From: Stenogyne calaminthoides
Taxonomy: Eukaryota; Streptophyta; Magnoliopsida; Lamiales; Lamiaceae
Direction of reading: 5' to 3'
NCBI GenBank assembly: GCA_037126765.1
Contig: JBBCBC010000025.1
Coordinates: 15,308,175 to 15,372,174 of the forward strand
DNA length: 64,000 nucleotides
Numbering within the stretch: position 1 is the first letter of the stretch; each line of letters opens with the position of its first letter. A program made the translations under genes and the position numbers. Positions 46,823 to 57,840 of the stretch are shown piece by piece. The notes beneath the pieces were generated by a model. It saw only the letters and a list, made by a program, of their open reading frames with translations, was not told the origin of the DNA and made no database searches.

Positions 46823-47128
46823 AGTTATTTCTATGCGGGTCTTACCAAAAAGGGATTAAGTTATTTCGGGAAATATATTCAACCAATCCCAATTCTTTTA
46901 CCCATTAACATCTTAGAAGATTTTACAAAGCTGTTATCGCTTAGTTTTCGACTTTTCGGGAATATCTTAGCGGATGAATTAGTAGTTGTTGTTCTTGTTT
47001 CTTTAGTACCTTCGGTGATTTCTATCCCCGTCATGTTCCTTGGATTAGTTACAAGTGGTATTCAAGCTCTTATTATTGCAACTTTAGCCGCGACTTATAT
47101 AGGTGAATCCATGGAGGGTCATCATTGA
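46823..47128 (+). pseudogene. atpI: atpI 3' fragment (plastid ATP synthase subunit a)
   Basis: Reads YFYAGLTKKGLSYFGKYIQP through SLSFRLFGNILADELVVVV to YIGESMEGHH and stop. This is the C-terminal third of the CF0 subunit a membrane protein. Several residues differ from the strongly conserved plastid protein (for example KLLSLS and ATYIGES), as expected for unselected nuclear DNA. The N-terminal two thirds are absent. Confidence 0.93.
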
Positions 47129-48081
47129 AATAGCTTTTTTTTTTTTTGCTTAGCGCAAAGCAATGTATGCACGACTCAAGATGATTTACTTAAGGAATAG
47201 AATTATACAAGACTCTATATACGATAGAAAAAAATAGGAACAAAAAATTAATTAATTACGAGATTAGAGGGTTGTAAAAAAAAAAAGAAAGAGATCTAAA
47301 AGATCTTTTTCCTAAAATTCTCTTTTTGTCCACTTAATATCCTACCTTTCCTAGACAAATATTCATTGATATATTTGACAACGTGTGATTAAATAAAAAA
47401 CAAGAGAGGGTTCTACTTTACAGTTAATTTTATTCAACAATTGACCAAAAGATTTTTTTAATAAATAAAAAATTGCATGAACTTAGATCAATCAAATTGG
47501 AAATAATAATATTTCTATGCAATAATTCACACTAATCAATTGAATTTACCCATTTAGATTGTATTCCCCAATAGACAAAACGGAAGTGAGATAATTTACA
47601 AAAAAAAAGGATTCCTAAAAAAGTGGATTGGTTGTCGAATCCGATTGAATCAGATGGTTTACGTTATGGAAGAAAGACATATATATGTGATATTAGATAT
47701 TGACTCGTTATATATATGAACTAAATATATATTTCATTTGCCCTACTCCTGTGTGTGAGTTCCAATAGAAGTCCTTTCATATCGTCGTGGCTGTGAATTG
47801 GCTGAAAAAAGAGATGAAATCCAGAAAAGATGGAAGAATTGAAATAACAGTTCGAAACCCCGAAATAAAGTTCTACGGATTCACAAAAACTCTGTGAGTA
47901 GGAATTAAAAAAAAAAAGATATCGAAGTCGTTTTGATGATTCAATAATATTCTTACTAAAATTCTAAGTTCTTAGTTATTTCCACTGGATGAATCCTATC
48001 GACGGAATATTTAAGTCCTGCCTAAATCGTTGGTTGATTGTATCATTAACGATTTCTTTTTGTTGGTATGAAGAATTTATC
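47129..48081 (+). other. Plastid atpI-atpH spacer copy
   Basis: AT-rich plastid intergenic sequence with several A- and T-runs. No gene. Confidence 0.75.
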
Positions 48082-50416
48082 ATGAATCCACTGATTTCTG
48101 CCGCTTCCGTTATTGCTGTTGGCTTGGCATTAGGGCTTGCTTCTATTGGACCTGGAGTTGGTCAAGGGACTACTGCGGGTCAAGCCATAGAGGGTATCGC
48201 GAGACAGCCCGAGGCAGGGGAAAAATACTAGGTACTCTATTGCTTAGTTTAGCTTTTATGAAAGCTTTTAACGATTTATGAATTGGTTGTAACACTAACA
48301 CTTTTTGTTGGTCCCGGTGAAAACGAGTCTTACACGTGTATGGGGGGAGGAATACACGTGTTCAGTGATTTTAAAACTTTTTCTTACTGAGGTCAGCTTG
48401 GGTCAGACAATCCTGAAGATTAGGTTCTCGAGAAGCACGATCGCTTCCGAGTCAAAGTCTATCGAGACAAAGATCCCGAGCCGCTTTCGATACCTCGATA
48501 ATCCCAACCGAGTCCTCGAAAAAGTCAGAGATCCCGAGTTGCTTGGATCGATAACTAACTTATCAATCCTCGTAAGAGAGTTCACTTTTGGTAACTATCT
48601 GCTCTAGCTACTCACGATCGTCTGGAATGGTTGGCCTTAGTTTATACTGCTTTTAAGCTTTCACGAAAACCTTCCCCTTATGAAATAGTGATTAGGTCAG
48701 GATTCACTTATGCAACTTCAAAGGATTGATTCCAACCAATATTAGTGAAAAGTATGCTTTCAAAATCGAGTCAATGCAACAGCTTAAGCACGATAAGGAA
48801 AGCAATAAAGAACACAAAGAAGCTTATAGTGGTTCGTAGACTCAAGCTCCTACATCCACTCTCCCCGACTCTTCGTGAGAAAATTCACTATCAACTTCGA
48901 GCTTTCCAGACTACCTCGTAGTTTACTTACTCAACTCAAACCCGAAGCTTTCGACTACTCCACGAGTTTACTTACTCAACCCGACCTTGAGTTTTCTCGA
49001 CTACCTCCGTAGTTTACTTACTCAATCACACACAAGCTTTCAGACTACCCTCAGAGCTTACTAACTTCTCCTCTAGAGTTTTCTCGACTACTCCGCCAGT
49101 AGTTTACTAACTCTTTACAACTCTACTCACCAACAAACACACTCCAACTACCTTCTCAAGGGGTTTGGGGTTTCTTGGTTGGTTTCCAACTAGATGAGAG
49201 ATATCCTTTACAATGAAGCACAATGCAAAGGGTTAGGATATCTCGACTAAGCTTTGATAAATCTTATCAAGCTAGGTTTAGTAAAGTGAGCTCTTTCAAT
49301 ATAGAAGCACTTGGGAAATTCAAGGTATTTCGAGTGTTTTAACTTTTGCAAGAATAAGTTTGAGCTCTTGAGTTGCGATAAATTTCCCCGTAACCTTACG
49401 ATGTAGAGGGTCACCAAGATTTATATAGGCATACACCGGGGTTACTCTTGAAAACTATCCGTTGGAGAGATAACTTCGTGAGTTCCCTCTTATGGTGTGT
49501 GAGAAACGACTATATTTAGGGTTTGAAACTCCCTAACACGTTTTAGGCAATAGCCTTACATGTAGCCGGTCTTCACTTTTTGCAGTCTGGAACTATCGTA
49601 CATCTGACATCTTTTTTCCGACCGCCATCGCCGTCGATTATCGGTATGGTACAAATGTCGTCTTCCTCTTTTTTGACTTTTGTCTCCAAAGAAAAGGTAG
49701 ACACCTTTCAACGGCTCTTTTGGTTACAAACTCTGAGTTTGATATAACCTTAACAACACTTCTGACTTAGTTCCTCTTGTCTGCATTTGAATGTCTTGGC
49801 AATATCTAACTTTCTAAGGTATCGCGTTTCTCTCAGTATTGCATCCTTCAGATAGATATATTTAGTGCCTCGGAACATTCCGGTTCATACTGAGCATTCA
49901 GTACATTACTGAGTCTTCAGTAATTACTGTGCTTTCAGTATTCTTGATCTTCAAATACTCGATCTTGATCTTTGCGTCTTGAGTCTTCCGAGTCTTCGGG
50001 TCTTCGAGTCTTGTGGTCTTCGAGTCTTGAGTCTTCAATCTTCGAGTCTTCGAAGTCTTGATTTATATCGACCGATATCTTCGAGTCTTCATGCCGAGTC
50101 TTCGCCTCGGTTTCTATATCGAGTCTTCAAGATCTCGATTTCGAAGTTCAGAGACTTCAACTTGATATCAAAAACTTCAAAGATCTTCAGAAACATACTG
50201 AGTTCTTCAGAGTCTTCTGAACCTATCCTGAACTATATCTGCTGACTATACATTTTGCAGATAACATCCTGAATACTCTAAAACTGAATCCTGGCTCATC
50301 TATCAAGATCATTACTGAACATGTCATACTCAGGGGTTTTGGGATCTTAATCAAAATCATATAATCTTTTATTAAATTCATCTCCCAACACTTTTATTTG
50401 CGAATCCTTTTGTTTA
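48082..50416 (+). pseudogene. atpH: atpH (plastid ATP synthase subunit c), frameshifted and split
   Basis: ATG at 48082 gives MNPLISAASVIAVGLALGLA and GPGVGQGTTAGQAIEGIARQ, the c-ring subunit. The frame then shifts in the PEAEGK region and meets a stop near 48229; further stops follow. The remaining sequence runs to 48305, is interrupted by a solo LTR (48306-50390), and resumes with the last codons (FANPFV, stop) to about 50416. In a plastid this protein is about 81 residues. Confidence 0.93.
48306..50390 (-). mobile_element. Solo LTR (element A family) inside NUPT atpH
   Basis: 2,085 bp, TGTTGGTCCC to TCTCCCAACA, homologous along its length to the element A LTRs. Flanked by an exact CTTTT duplication (48301-48305 and 50391-50395), which lies within atpH sequence. 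Contains the GACTACTCCGCGTAGTTTAC-type repeats at 48900-49110. Short frames inside are not genes. Confidence 0.95.
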
Positions 50417-50782
50417 ATCTTAGAAATAGGAAAATTTGTATTTTTCCTATTTTATTGCCTTGGACTTGTCGTTTGCTTTTTCAAATTAGATCACGATTTC
50501 ACTCCGACAATTCCTTATTCGTTGAGAAAATAACCTACGGAAAGGGCTGATTTGCAGATGAAGAATTAGTATGCCGACTCGCTTTCATCCTTCCCGTTCG
50601 TAGTCCAAGGGAAAATCTCTTTTTTATGAGGTGTTGCAACAATGAAGGGGTAGTTCATACTTTAACTCGAAGATTTTTTGACTCGATTTCACAAAAAAAA
50701 ATAGAATAAATAAAAAAGAGGGGCAAAGTGATAGAAAAAGAACTCTCGTCGATTTTTTAGTCTATCTATAAGAGGAGATTAT
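50417..50782 (+). other. Plastid atpH-atpF spacer copy
   Basis: Plastid-type AT-rich spacer. The sequence AGGAG at 50772-50776, just before the atpF ATG, is the former plastid ribosome-binding site. Confidence 0.7.
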
Positions 50783-51804
50783 ATGAAAAATGTAACCGAT
50801 TCTTTCGTTTCTTTGGCCACTGGCCATCTGCCGGGAGTTTCGGATTTAATACCGATATTTTAGCAACAAATCCAATAAATCTAAGTGTAGTGATTGGTGT
50901 ATTGATCTTTTTTGGAAAGGGAGTGTGTGTGGGTTGTTTATTTCAAAAATAGGTTGTATCCTATCAGCTGTATCCCTTGGATGGGTGCGTGCATGATCAC
51001 ACAAATTACTTCTTAATAAATTATATGTAAGAACCGCTACATTTCGTGATTAATTGGTAAATCCACTTTGATTCTCTAGCAACCAATAATGTGGCGCTGT
51101 TAAGATGGTTAAATCAAATCGTTTGAAGTCTACACGCAGCACGATACTCTTTCTACCCCTATGTTAATATATAGGTGGTTTTCATTTAAAATGAATATTT
51201 TATCGATATAGAACACCCATCTCGATAAAAAATATGGAACCGCTCGGGTATTTCCCCCTTTTATCCAATGCTGAATCGACGACCTATGCCTTATTGTACC
51301 ATTTCAGATTTGAACTGAAGAAAAAAAAAAAAAAACAACTTTGCTGACAATTAGATATTTTTGATTTTGTCAGAAGAGTCTTCTAAGTATTTTGTTTTTT
51401 CATTAGATTCATTTTTTCATTTTTTTTTTTACTATGAAGAGGATAGGCTCATTACATTCATAAAAAAGCTATGAGAATTGCTCCTAAGTAATTGAGCGTG
51501 AGAGCCAAATGAATCGAAAGATTCATGTTTGGTTCGGGAAGGGATTATGGGAGTTTTAAAATAAACGCAAAGGTAATCTACTTTCATTAAGTGATTTATT
51601 AGATAATCGAAAACAGAGGATCTTGAATACTATTCTCAATTCAGAAGAACTGCGTGGGGGGGCCATTGAACAGATGGAAAAAGCCCAGGCCCGCTTACAA
51701 AAGTAGAAATGGAAGCAGATCAGTTTCGGGTGAATGGATACTCGGAAATAGAATAAGAAAATTTTAATTTGATTAATTCAACTTATAATACTTTGGAACA
51801 ATTA
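50783..51804 (+). pseudogene. atpF: atpF (plastid ATP synthase subunit b), broken and truncated
   Basis: Exon 1 starts MKNVTDSFVSLATGHLPGVS and contains a frame change and stops before the conserved NPINLSVVIGVLIFFGKG stretch, ending near 50925. The intron remnant follows. Exon 2 begins near 51591 (LLDNRKQRILNTILNSEELR, GGAIEQMEKAQARLQK) with a stop shortly afterwards, and homology ends at about 51804, roughly half way through the exon. Confidence 0.9.
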
Positions 51805-51864
51805 CCAAAAAGGGTCTTACATATTTACATCTTAGAAGTTTTTTTTTTTTTTTTTTACAAATTG

Positions 51865-52231
51865 GGGTTAATTACAAATTGCAACCTGTACTATTGTGTT
51901 TTTTTTACAAATTGCAACCTGTACTATTTTTTATAACAAAATGCAACATGTACTATTAAAAAATGATCGATTACAATCCAAAACTCATATTTTTTGTGAA
52001 ACTTTCCGGCTAAATATAGTTACAAGTGATATGTTGTGTATACCACAATGCCAAAAAATATTTTAGCAAACATCAAATTGAAGAAATTCAATAAAAAAAT
52101 TTAAAAAAACATGAGTCGAGGTTGAAATTTGTCAATTTTTATTAGTACAATTTGCATTTTGTTAAAAAAAATAGTACAAGTTGCAATTTGTAAAATACAC
52201 AATAGTACAAGTTACAATCTGTTATTAACCC
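51865..52231. mobile_element. Foldback MITE (Mutator-like candidate)
   Basis: A 367-bp element whose ends are inverted repeats of about 100 bases beginning GGGTTAAT and containing repeated CAAATTGCAACCTGTACTAT words. No clear target duplication could be matched (TACAAATTG left, TTAATTTTA right), so the superfamily is a guess based on arm structure. It abuts the T-run at the end of the plastid insertion. Confidence 0.7.
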
Positions 52232-52755
52232 TTAATTTTAACTATATTAACATGAATTGTAATTTTTAATTAATTATATAAATATAAAGTATAAAGTTTA
52301 CGTTTGTACTCTATTTATAGAGTATATTGTTCAAAATCTTGTTTTCAAAATGAGTTTTTTCCTTTATTTGAAGCATGCATTGAATATGCTCTTAATTATA
52401 CATTGTTATCTAGACTTTAAAACCAAATAAATAAAAGTTCAAGTGCCAGAAATAAATTACAGGGACGACAACGAGACATACCTAAAAAGTAACTCTTAAA
52501 AACGAGTACTTTTAAAAAAAATAAATATATTTACATCCAAGATTATATACATTCTCAGCAAACAACTCTACAGTATTTACAGCTACAATTAATCATATAT
52601 ACAAATCAAAATGGGAAATAATAAATTAAATACAAGTGGCAACATAGTTTGTTTTACCACCCAAAAATAGAAGCAAATGTGGTACCAAACGTCTTTCCTT
52701 GTTTCCTCCATACTTTATCCCGATTGCGACATCATTCATTTTATCCCATCCCATC
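52232..52755 (-). other. Region downstream of the TMK gene, probable 3' UTR
   Basis: AT-rich. The part adjacent to the TGA at 52756-52758 should be the 3' untranslated region of the minus-strand kinase gene. No other feature seen. Confidence 0.5.
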
Positions 52756-53255
52756 TCATCTGTAGTCCGTCGAACCAAACGAGCGTCCAAATCCGTTCGA
52801 TCTAGAAGGAATGCTCGACTGCGTCCAACTACTATCGTCGAACATTCTCGAAGTTCCTTCCTCAGTTTGCCAATGTCGAACCGTTTGAGAGAGGCTCATT
52901 CGTAGATCGATTCCATCACCGTGCTGCTCGTCCTCTTCGGGCTTAGAAGGTTGCCACTGCTCTACAAAAGGGCATAACACATTAACTATGTGCCCCATGT
53001 CAGGCCTTTGGTTGGGGTCGCGGGCCGTGCATTGGCCCGCCAGCTTAGCAACCATGCTAATGCTCTCGTAAGTTTTGTCGTCCAGATTTAACATCAAGTC
53101 TATGTACTTCTCAAGGGTCTTTCCACAGAACCAAGTCACCAGATGAGACTCCTCGGCTGGCAACGTCTCGTCCAGTGCTTTTCTCCCGGTAATGATCTCC
53201 ATTAAAACGACCCCGAATGCGTAAACGTCGACCCTTTTCGTCACTCTTCCGGTAG

Positions 53256-53573
53256 CTGTTACGAGTAAAAGCAAAGCTATTAAATGCAACGTCAAATTTA
53301 TCAATTTTTCATCAAATGAACTGATACTTTTCTTCACACAAACTAATACTTTTCGTCTGTTTTTTCTATGATTCGCAAAAAAAATATAGAAAAACAGCTT
53401 GTTTGAAATATTTTAGTCAAAATTGCAACTGCTGTGCTGAATTGTTATTCTCAATACCTAATGTCAATATCTTGCAATATTAGAATGATCATATGATAAT
53501 TCCTAAACAGAGGATCACCAAACATGGACTTTCAGTAAATTTAACAAGGAAAGAAAAACATAGGCAGAATTAC
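53256..53573 (-). other. TMK intron
   Basis: Begins GTAATT after codons for PEYA plus one G and ends TAACAG before CTACCGG, restoring EYAATGRVTKRVDV. Confidence 0.9.
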
Positions 53574-55039
53574 CAGCATATTCAGGAGCAAGATAACCAA
53601 AGGTTCCAGCCAATCGTGTCTCCATAGAAAACACCCCGTCTGGTGCGTGCTTCACCAACCCAAAATCAGCAACCTTTGCTGTCATATCATCTGAAAGAAG
53701 TATGTTTGAGGTCTTCAAATCCCTATGGATAAAACAATGCGGAGCTAAGCTGTGAAGATAATCCAACCCTCTTGCTACATCTAAAGCTATTGAAACCCTC
53801 TGTTTCCAATTGAGAGGTCGATAACCTACATTTTGCCATTTAAACAAATGCTCTCCTAACGTCCCCTGAGGCATATACTCGTAAACGAGAAGCCTCTCGT
53901 TTCCATTGATGCGGTATCCTAGGAGGGCAACCAAATGTCTATGCCTAACTTCAGAGAGAACTTTAATTTCAGTTTGAAACTCGCTCATCCCTTTAGTCAT
54001 CATTTCTGCACCTTTCATTCTCTTCACAGCAATCTCAGTTCCATCTTGTAATATCCCTTTGTAGACAATCCCAAACCCACCTCTACCCAGTTCATTGTCT
54101 TTGCTAAAATCTTTCGTCGCTTTCCTTAGGATTTGGATCGTAAAGGTAGCATTCCCACCTTCAAACATGGGAATTTCACTCTGTGAATGAATAGGGGTGT
54201 GTTTTATTTTACAGTAGCATTTGTAAGAAACGACCAACACAACTCCTATAAAACACACAACAGCTACCACCACCCCAACAATGACACCAATCAAATGAGA
54301 CCGTTTAGACGGCCTACTCGCATCACCCGACAAACCACCATTTTTATCGAGTAAATGATTGCCACTGTACAAAAAACTCACACTATTACGAAAAACCGGG
54401 AGGGGCGCTGACAGGTTATTGTTAGACACATCAATAACCTGAAGCTCAGGCAAAGTGGTCAAAACAGTAGGAATCACACCACTGAGATTATTATCGTTCA
54501 GTTCCAAATTCCTCAAGGAACTCAGATTACCAAACGCGGGAGAAATACTACCCGATAAACCCTGCCTAGGCATGTTCACAGCTGTCACATTCAACTGCTG
54601 TGAATCACAGCTAATAAACTTCCACCCTTTACAGGCATCATTCCCTTTCCAAGAATCAGCCATCATCATCGGATATCCTAATGCTCGAGCAACATCGAGA
54701 AGTGCACTCACCTGATAATCACATGGCCCTGGTTCATCTAAACAGAAGCTATTGGTCTCCCCTTTTTCAACCTTAACTGTTTTTGGAAACACAGGAATAG
54801 GACCCTGTAATCTATTGTTCTGTAAAGTGACATTAACAAGTTTTGGCAAATTCATCAAAGAAGGAGGCAACACACCAGTTAATCTATTATCCCTCAACTG
54901 TAAATCAAACAAATTTGTACAGTTCGATAAATCAGGAATTCCACCGGAAAACAAATTAGAATGCAGCCAAACCTGAGATAACTGAGGCATACCGGATAAC
55001 ACATCAATTCCACCGGATAAGCCAAGGTTCTGATTATTG

Positions 55040-55055
55040 AGCCACACTGCCACAG
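55040..55055 (-). other. 8-bp duplication with hAT-type excision footprint in TMK
   Basis: On the minus strand the sequence is CTGTGGCA followed by GTGTGGCT. Both are copies of CTGTGGCT in which the two junction bases are changed to their complements (T to A and C to G). Removing 8 bp restores LWLNNQNLGLSG in frame. Confidence 0.8.
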
Positions 55056-55868
55056 GGTTTGAATCTCGGAGCCGGAGAAGGATTCCGGCAATAATCCGGT
55101 GAGATTGTTGTATGACAGCCTCAGAATTTGCAAATTTGGGAAAGACCTAAAAATATTGGGGATAATTCCGGTTAAACCAGAATTAGCAGCATGAAAGGCG
55201 ACGAGATTTGTACTCACAGTCAAATAATTGGGGATCTGCCACGAGGAAAGGTTTTTGTTCTCGCTTATGCTAAAAATTTCGAGATTCGTGAGGCCTAATA
55301 GGAAATTTTTTGGAATGGAATTGAATTTATTGTTATCCATATAAATTGTTCGGAGCGATGTCATGTTTTGAAAGGAGGGTAGAGTACCGGAAAGTGAATT
55401 TTTCTGCAGGGCGAGGGATTGGAGCTTCGAGAGGTGGTTGAGCTCCGGCGGGAGAGCGCCGCCGACGGCGGCGGAGTTGAGGTTTATGGAGACGACGGCG
55501 GCGGAATCGCAGTGGACATTGGTCCAGCTGCAGCAGGGGTTGGCGGAAGACCAGCCGGAGGGGGCTGGAGAGAGTGATGAAAGGAGTTTTAGCATTACGG
55601 CGGAGTCGTCGCCGGCGGAGATGAGGAGGAGGGTTAGGAATTGGAGTAGGCGGAAGTGGTGGCGGAGGGTGGCCATTGGTAGGGGGTTGTTGAAGAATTG
55701 TTGTGCAAGACAAGTAAAGCGTGCTTTTGTTTTTTGTCGCGTGATAAGTAAAGCGTGCTTTTTTTCTTTTTGGCAAGAGAGTAAAGCGTGTTTTGACTGT
55801 TAATAGTGTTCTTTTACGAGTGTAGGTTTTTTGTTGGTAATTGAATAATAGTAATAAATAAAGGTGCG

Positions 55869-55876
55869 TTTTTATA
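55869..55876 (-). promoter_or_regulatory. Putative TATA box of TMK
   Basis: The minus strand reads TATAAAAA about 195 bases upstream of the TMK ATG, a plausible distance with a 5' UTR of about 160 bases. The same motif is present in one of the duplicated promoter copies near 59128-59135 and is degraded in the other near 58872. Confidence 0.5.
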
Positions 55877-56514
55877 GCTTAGTTTTTTTGTTGCCGAATA
55901 TGGAAAAGCGCGTTCTTTTTTAAATGCTGACTGCGGATAATAAAAAATTAGGAGTTATCTGAAATTCTGTAACCATGCAGCTGTATCATTTAAAACACAT
56001 GGATAATTGTTTGGACAATTTTGTATTCATAATTATTTCTAAAAAATTACGCAGAACAAATAAAAAAAACACACAGGTCTATGTTACTACATAAAAAAAA
56101 ATACTATGTGTTATAATGATTATAGTAATATATATTGGTTAATAATGGGAAATAAAAATTAATTAGAATTGACTGCAACGTCAACAACAATGATATCCGA
56201 AATACGGATAGAAAAATACATATATTTTTGTTATGGATATTATATATGAGTAATTCCTTGATGGGCGGCAATAATTAGCTTGATTAATTAATGTGCATGT
56301 TATTACATGACAACTACTATTATCTTATCCGACAAGATACGGATTGATATTATATTTTGGATAACATCGTTTCAGGAATTTCATTTAGGTAATATGTATT
56401 ACTTGACACTATATTAATGAGAAATTATTCTTAAATAAAAATATAATATTTTTTTTTAATTAAACTCTTTCTCATGGAGTGTGACTCTCACATAAGATTC
56501 AGGAAGGATTAATT
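55877..56514. other. TMK upstream region
   Basis: AT-rich. The part to about 56042 is duplicated at 59086-59348. No further element assigned. Confidence 0.5.
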
Positions 56515-57130
56515 CTAGGGATGTGTACGAGATAAATCCATTCGCAAACTACCTAGGTCTCTACTCGAGCGAAAAATATTTGCTCGTTAAATTCACGAGC
56601 TAAATTCTAACTTGAATTCGAGTTCGATTATTTTATCGAGTTGAGAGTGTGAACATCTAAGCGAATAAGCTCTTTTATGGGTTTGTGAATTTGTTCGCAA
56701 ATGGATTCGTGATATGACTCGTGAACATGTTCGTGAGTAGACTCGTAATTAAGCTTAAACAATTTTAATTATTTTACAATTTTAAAAAATAAATTTATCA
56801 GTCATATTAAAATAAAACAAACATATGTATTCAAGTGGATTTGGATAACTCTAAGAAATTAAATAAACAAATGTTTAATATTCATTTGCTGTTTTCGTAG
56901 TAATTTTAAGACTATGTAGAAATTAAATTTTGAATATTTCATATACGCTATGGCTTTTTTAACATGCTTGACGAGCCAAGCACATTTAGCTTGTTGATTG
57001 ATGAGTTTTTGCAAGCTCTAGCTCGACTAAGTTTGATTAATTTGTTAACGAGATTTTTTTTTATAGTTGATCACGAATCATATCCATTTACTTGATTAAC
57101 GAGTTTTTGACGAGTTGAATTATTCGCGAA
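56515..57130. repeat. Decayed repeat with clustered TCGTGAA/GAGCTCG-type words (hAT-like candidate)
   Basis: Starts CTAGGGATGTGTACGAG, similar to the TIR region of plant hAT-type non-autonomous elements. It is followed by many short words such as CGAGC, TTCGTGA, TTCGCGAA and CTCGAC in both orientations. The right end dissolves into the microsatellite and no matching TIR was found, so assignment is tentative. Confidence 0.4.
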
Positions 57131-57143
57131 CTTAAAAGGCTGT

Positions 57144-57244
57144 ATTAATAATAGTAATAATAATAAATAGTAATAGTAATAATAATAGTAATAGTAATAG
57201 TAATAGTAATAGTAATAGTAATAGTAATAGTAATAGTAATAATA

Positions 57245-57280
<36 letters not shown>

Positions 57281-57307
57281 GTAATAGTAATAATAATAAT
57301 AATAGTA

Positions 57308-57347
<40 letters not shown>
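57144..57347. repeat. Trinucleotide microsatellite (TAA/TAG)n
   Basis: About 200 bases of uninterrupted AAT and AGT triplets, alternating in blocks. Long tyrosine or isoleucine frames across it are artefacts of the repeat. Confidence 0.97.
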
Positions 57348-57349
<2 letters not shown>

Positions 57350-57611
57350 TAAAAATATCGTTGTGATGAAATAGAAAATATGCAAGAAGTTCGTGAATTT
57401 ATTTTACGTAAATACATTGACTTTTCTTAAAGAAAAAAAAAATATGACAATTACTATACTACAATAATAATATTTATATTCATTCGCTGGATTGGTTCCT
57501 ATATCTTAGTATTTTTCTTCACTCAACAAGAAAAATAGAAAAAATACAATATTTGATGATCTTAATCTTCGAGGAGAAAAGGAGTAGGTATAATGAATTT
57601 AAAATTTACTA

Positions 57612-57838
57612 CCCTTTCCTAATTTAGATGTCCAATTGCTATTGGCTCGTGTTTTAGCGAGCGAGTTGTTTATTAGTATTTGAAATGATAAAAATATTTT
57701 TAAGCTGGAATATGATAGTCCTACCCCTCATTTATCCTACGTCATCTTAAAAGTTATTTTATCATTTCATATACTAAATTCGCTCGCTAAAACACGAGTC
57801 AAATAGCAATTGGACAATCTAAATTAGGACAGAGAGAG
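57612..57838. mobile_element. Stowaway-type MITE (Tc1/mariner)
   Basis: A 227-bp foldback flanked by TA (57610-57611 and 57839-57840). The right end read inward is CTCTCTCTGTCCTAATTTAG, close to the Stowaway consensus CTCCCTCCGTCC. The left end is CCCTTTCCTAATTTAG. The inverted arms extend about 60 bases and share the TTTAGCGAGCGA word. Confidence 0.85.
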
Positions 57839-57840
57839 TA

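Larger units (their letters stand above)
46823..51804 (+). other. Nuclear insertion of plastid DNA (atpI-atpH-atpF), split by a solo LTR
   Basis: About 2.9 kb of plastid sequence in plastid gene order and orientation: the atpI 3' end, spacer, atpH, spacer, atpF exon 1, group II intron remnant and part of atpF exon 2. All three genes carry substitutions, indels or stops that a working plastid copy would not tolerate. The block contains a nuclear retrotransposon LTR, so it is a nuclear (NUPT) copy and not plastid contamination. Ends are abrupt, next to A- and T-runs. Confidence 0.92.
52756..55676 (-). pseudogene. TMK: TMK-type leucine-rich-repeat receptor kinase, frame broken in exon 1
   Basis: Plasma-membrane receptor kinases of the TMK family act in auxin and growth signalling. 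Exon 1 is 55676-53574 and exon 2 is 53255-52756, with a GT-AG intron at the position conserved in the family (after APEYA). The order is signal peptide (FLTLLLISAGDD), first LRR block, a non-LRR island with cysteines (CDYQVSALL, CKGWKFISC), second LRR block, a membrane helix (IGVIVGVVVAVVCFIGVVLV), then the kinase with GRGGFGIVYKG, IAVKRM, HRDLKTSNILL, DFGLVK and DVYAFGVVLMEI. The C-terminus SFGSTDYR resembles TMK tails. An extra 8 bp at 55040-55055 shifts the frame within the first LRR block. The rest is open and all kinase residues are conserved, so the lesion is recent or an alternative allele. Expected length is about 865 residues, slightly under the family norm. Confidence 0.92.

Noticed and set aside
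48082..48229. atpH as a working ATP synthase gene
   Set aside because: Frameshift, stops and an LTR insertion; it is a nuclear copy of plastid DNA.
46823..51804. Plastid contamination or assembly chimera
   Set aside because: The block is mutated and contains a nuclear-type solo LTR with target duplication, which a plastome would not have. Long-read junction confirmation is still the decisive test.
55333..55803. Overlapping frames at the TMK 5' end (147-codon minus, 121-codon plus)
   Set aside because: Shadows of the GC-rich first exon of TMK in other frames.
57071..57417. Two overlapping minus-strand frames rich in Tyr or Ile
   Set aside because: They are direct translations of the TAA/TAG trinucleotide microsatellite and not genes.
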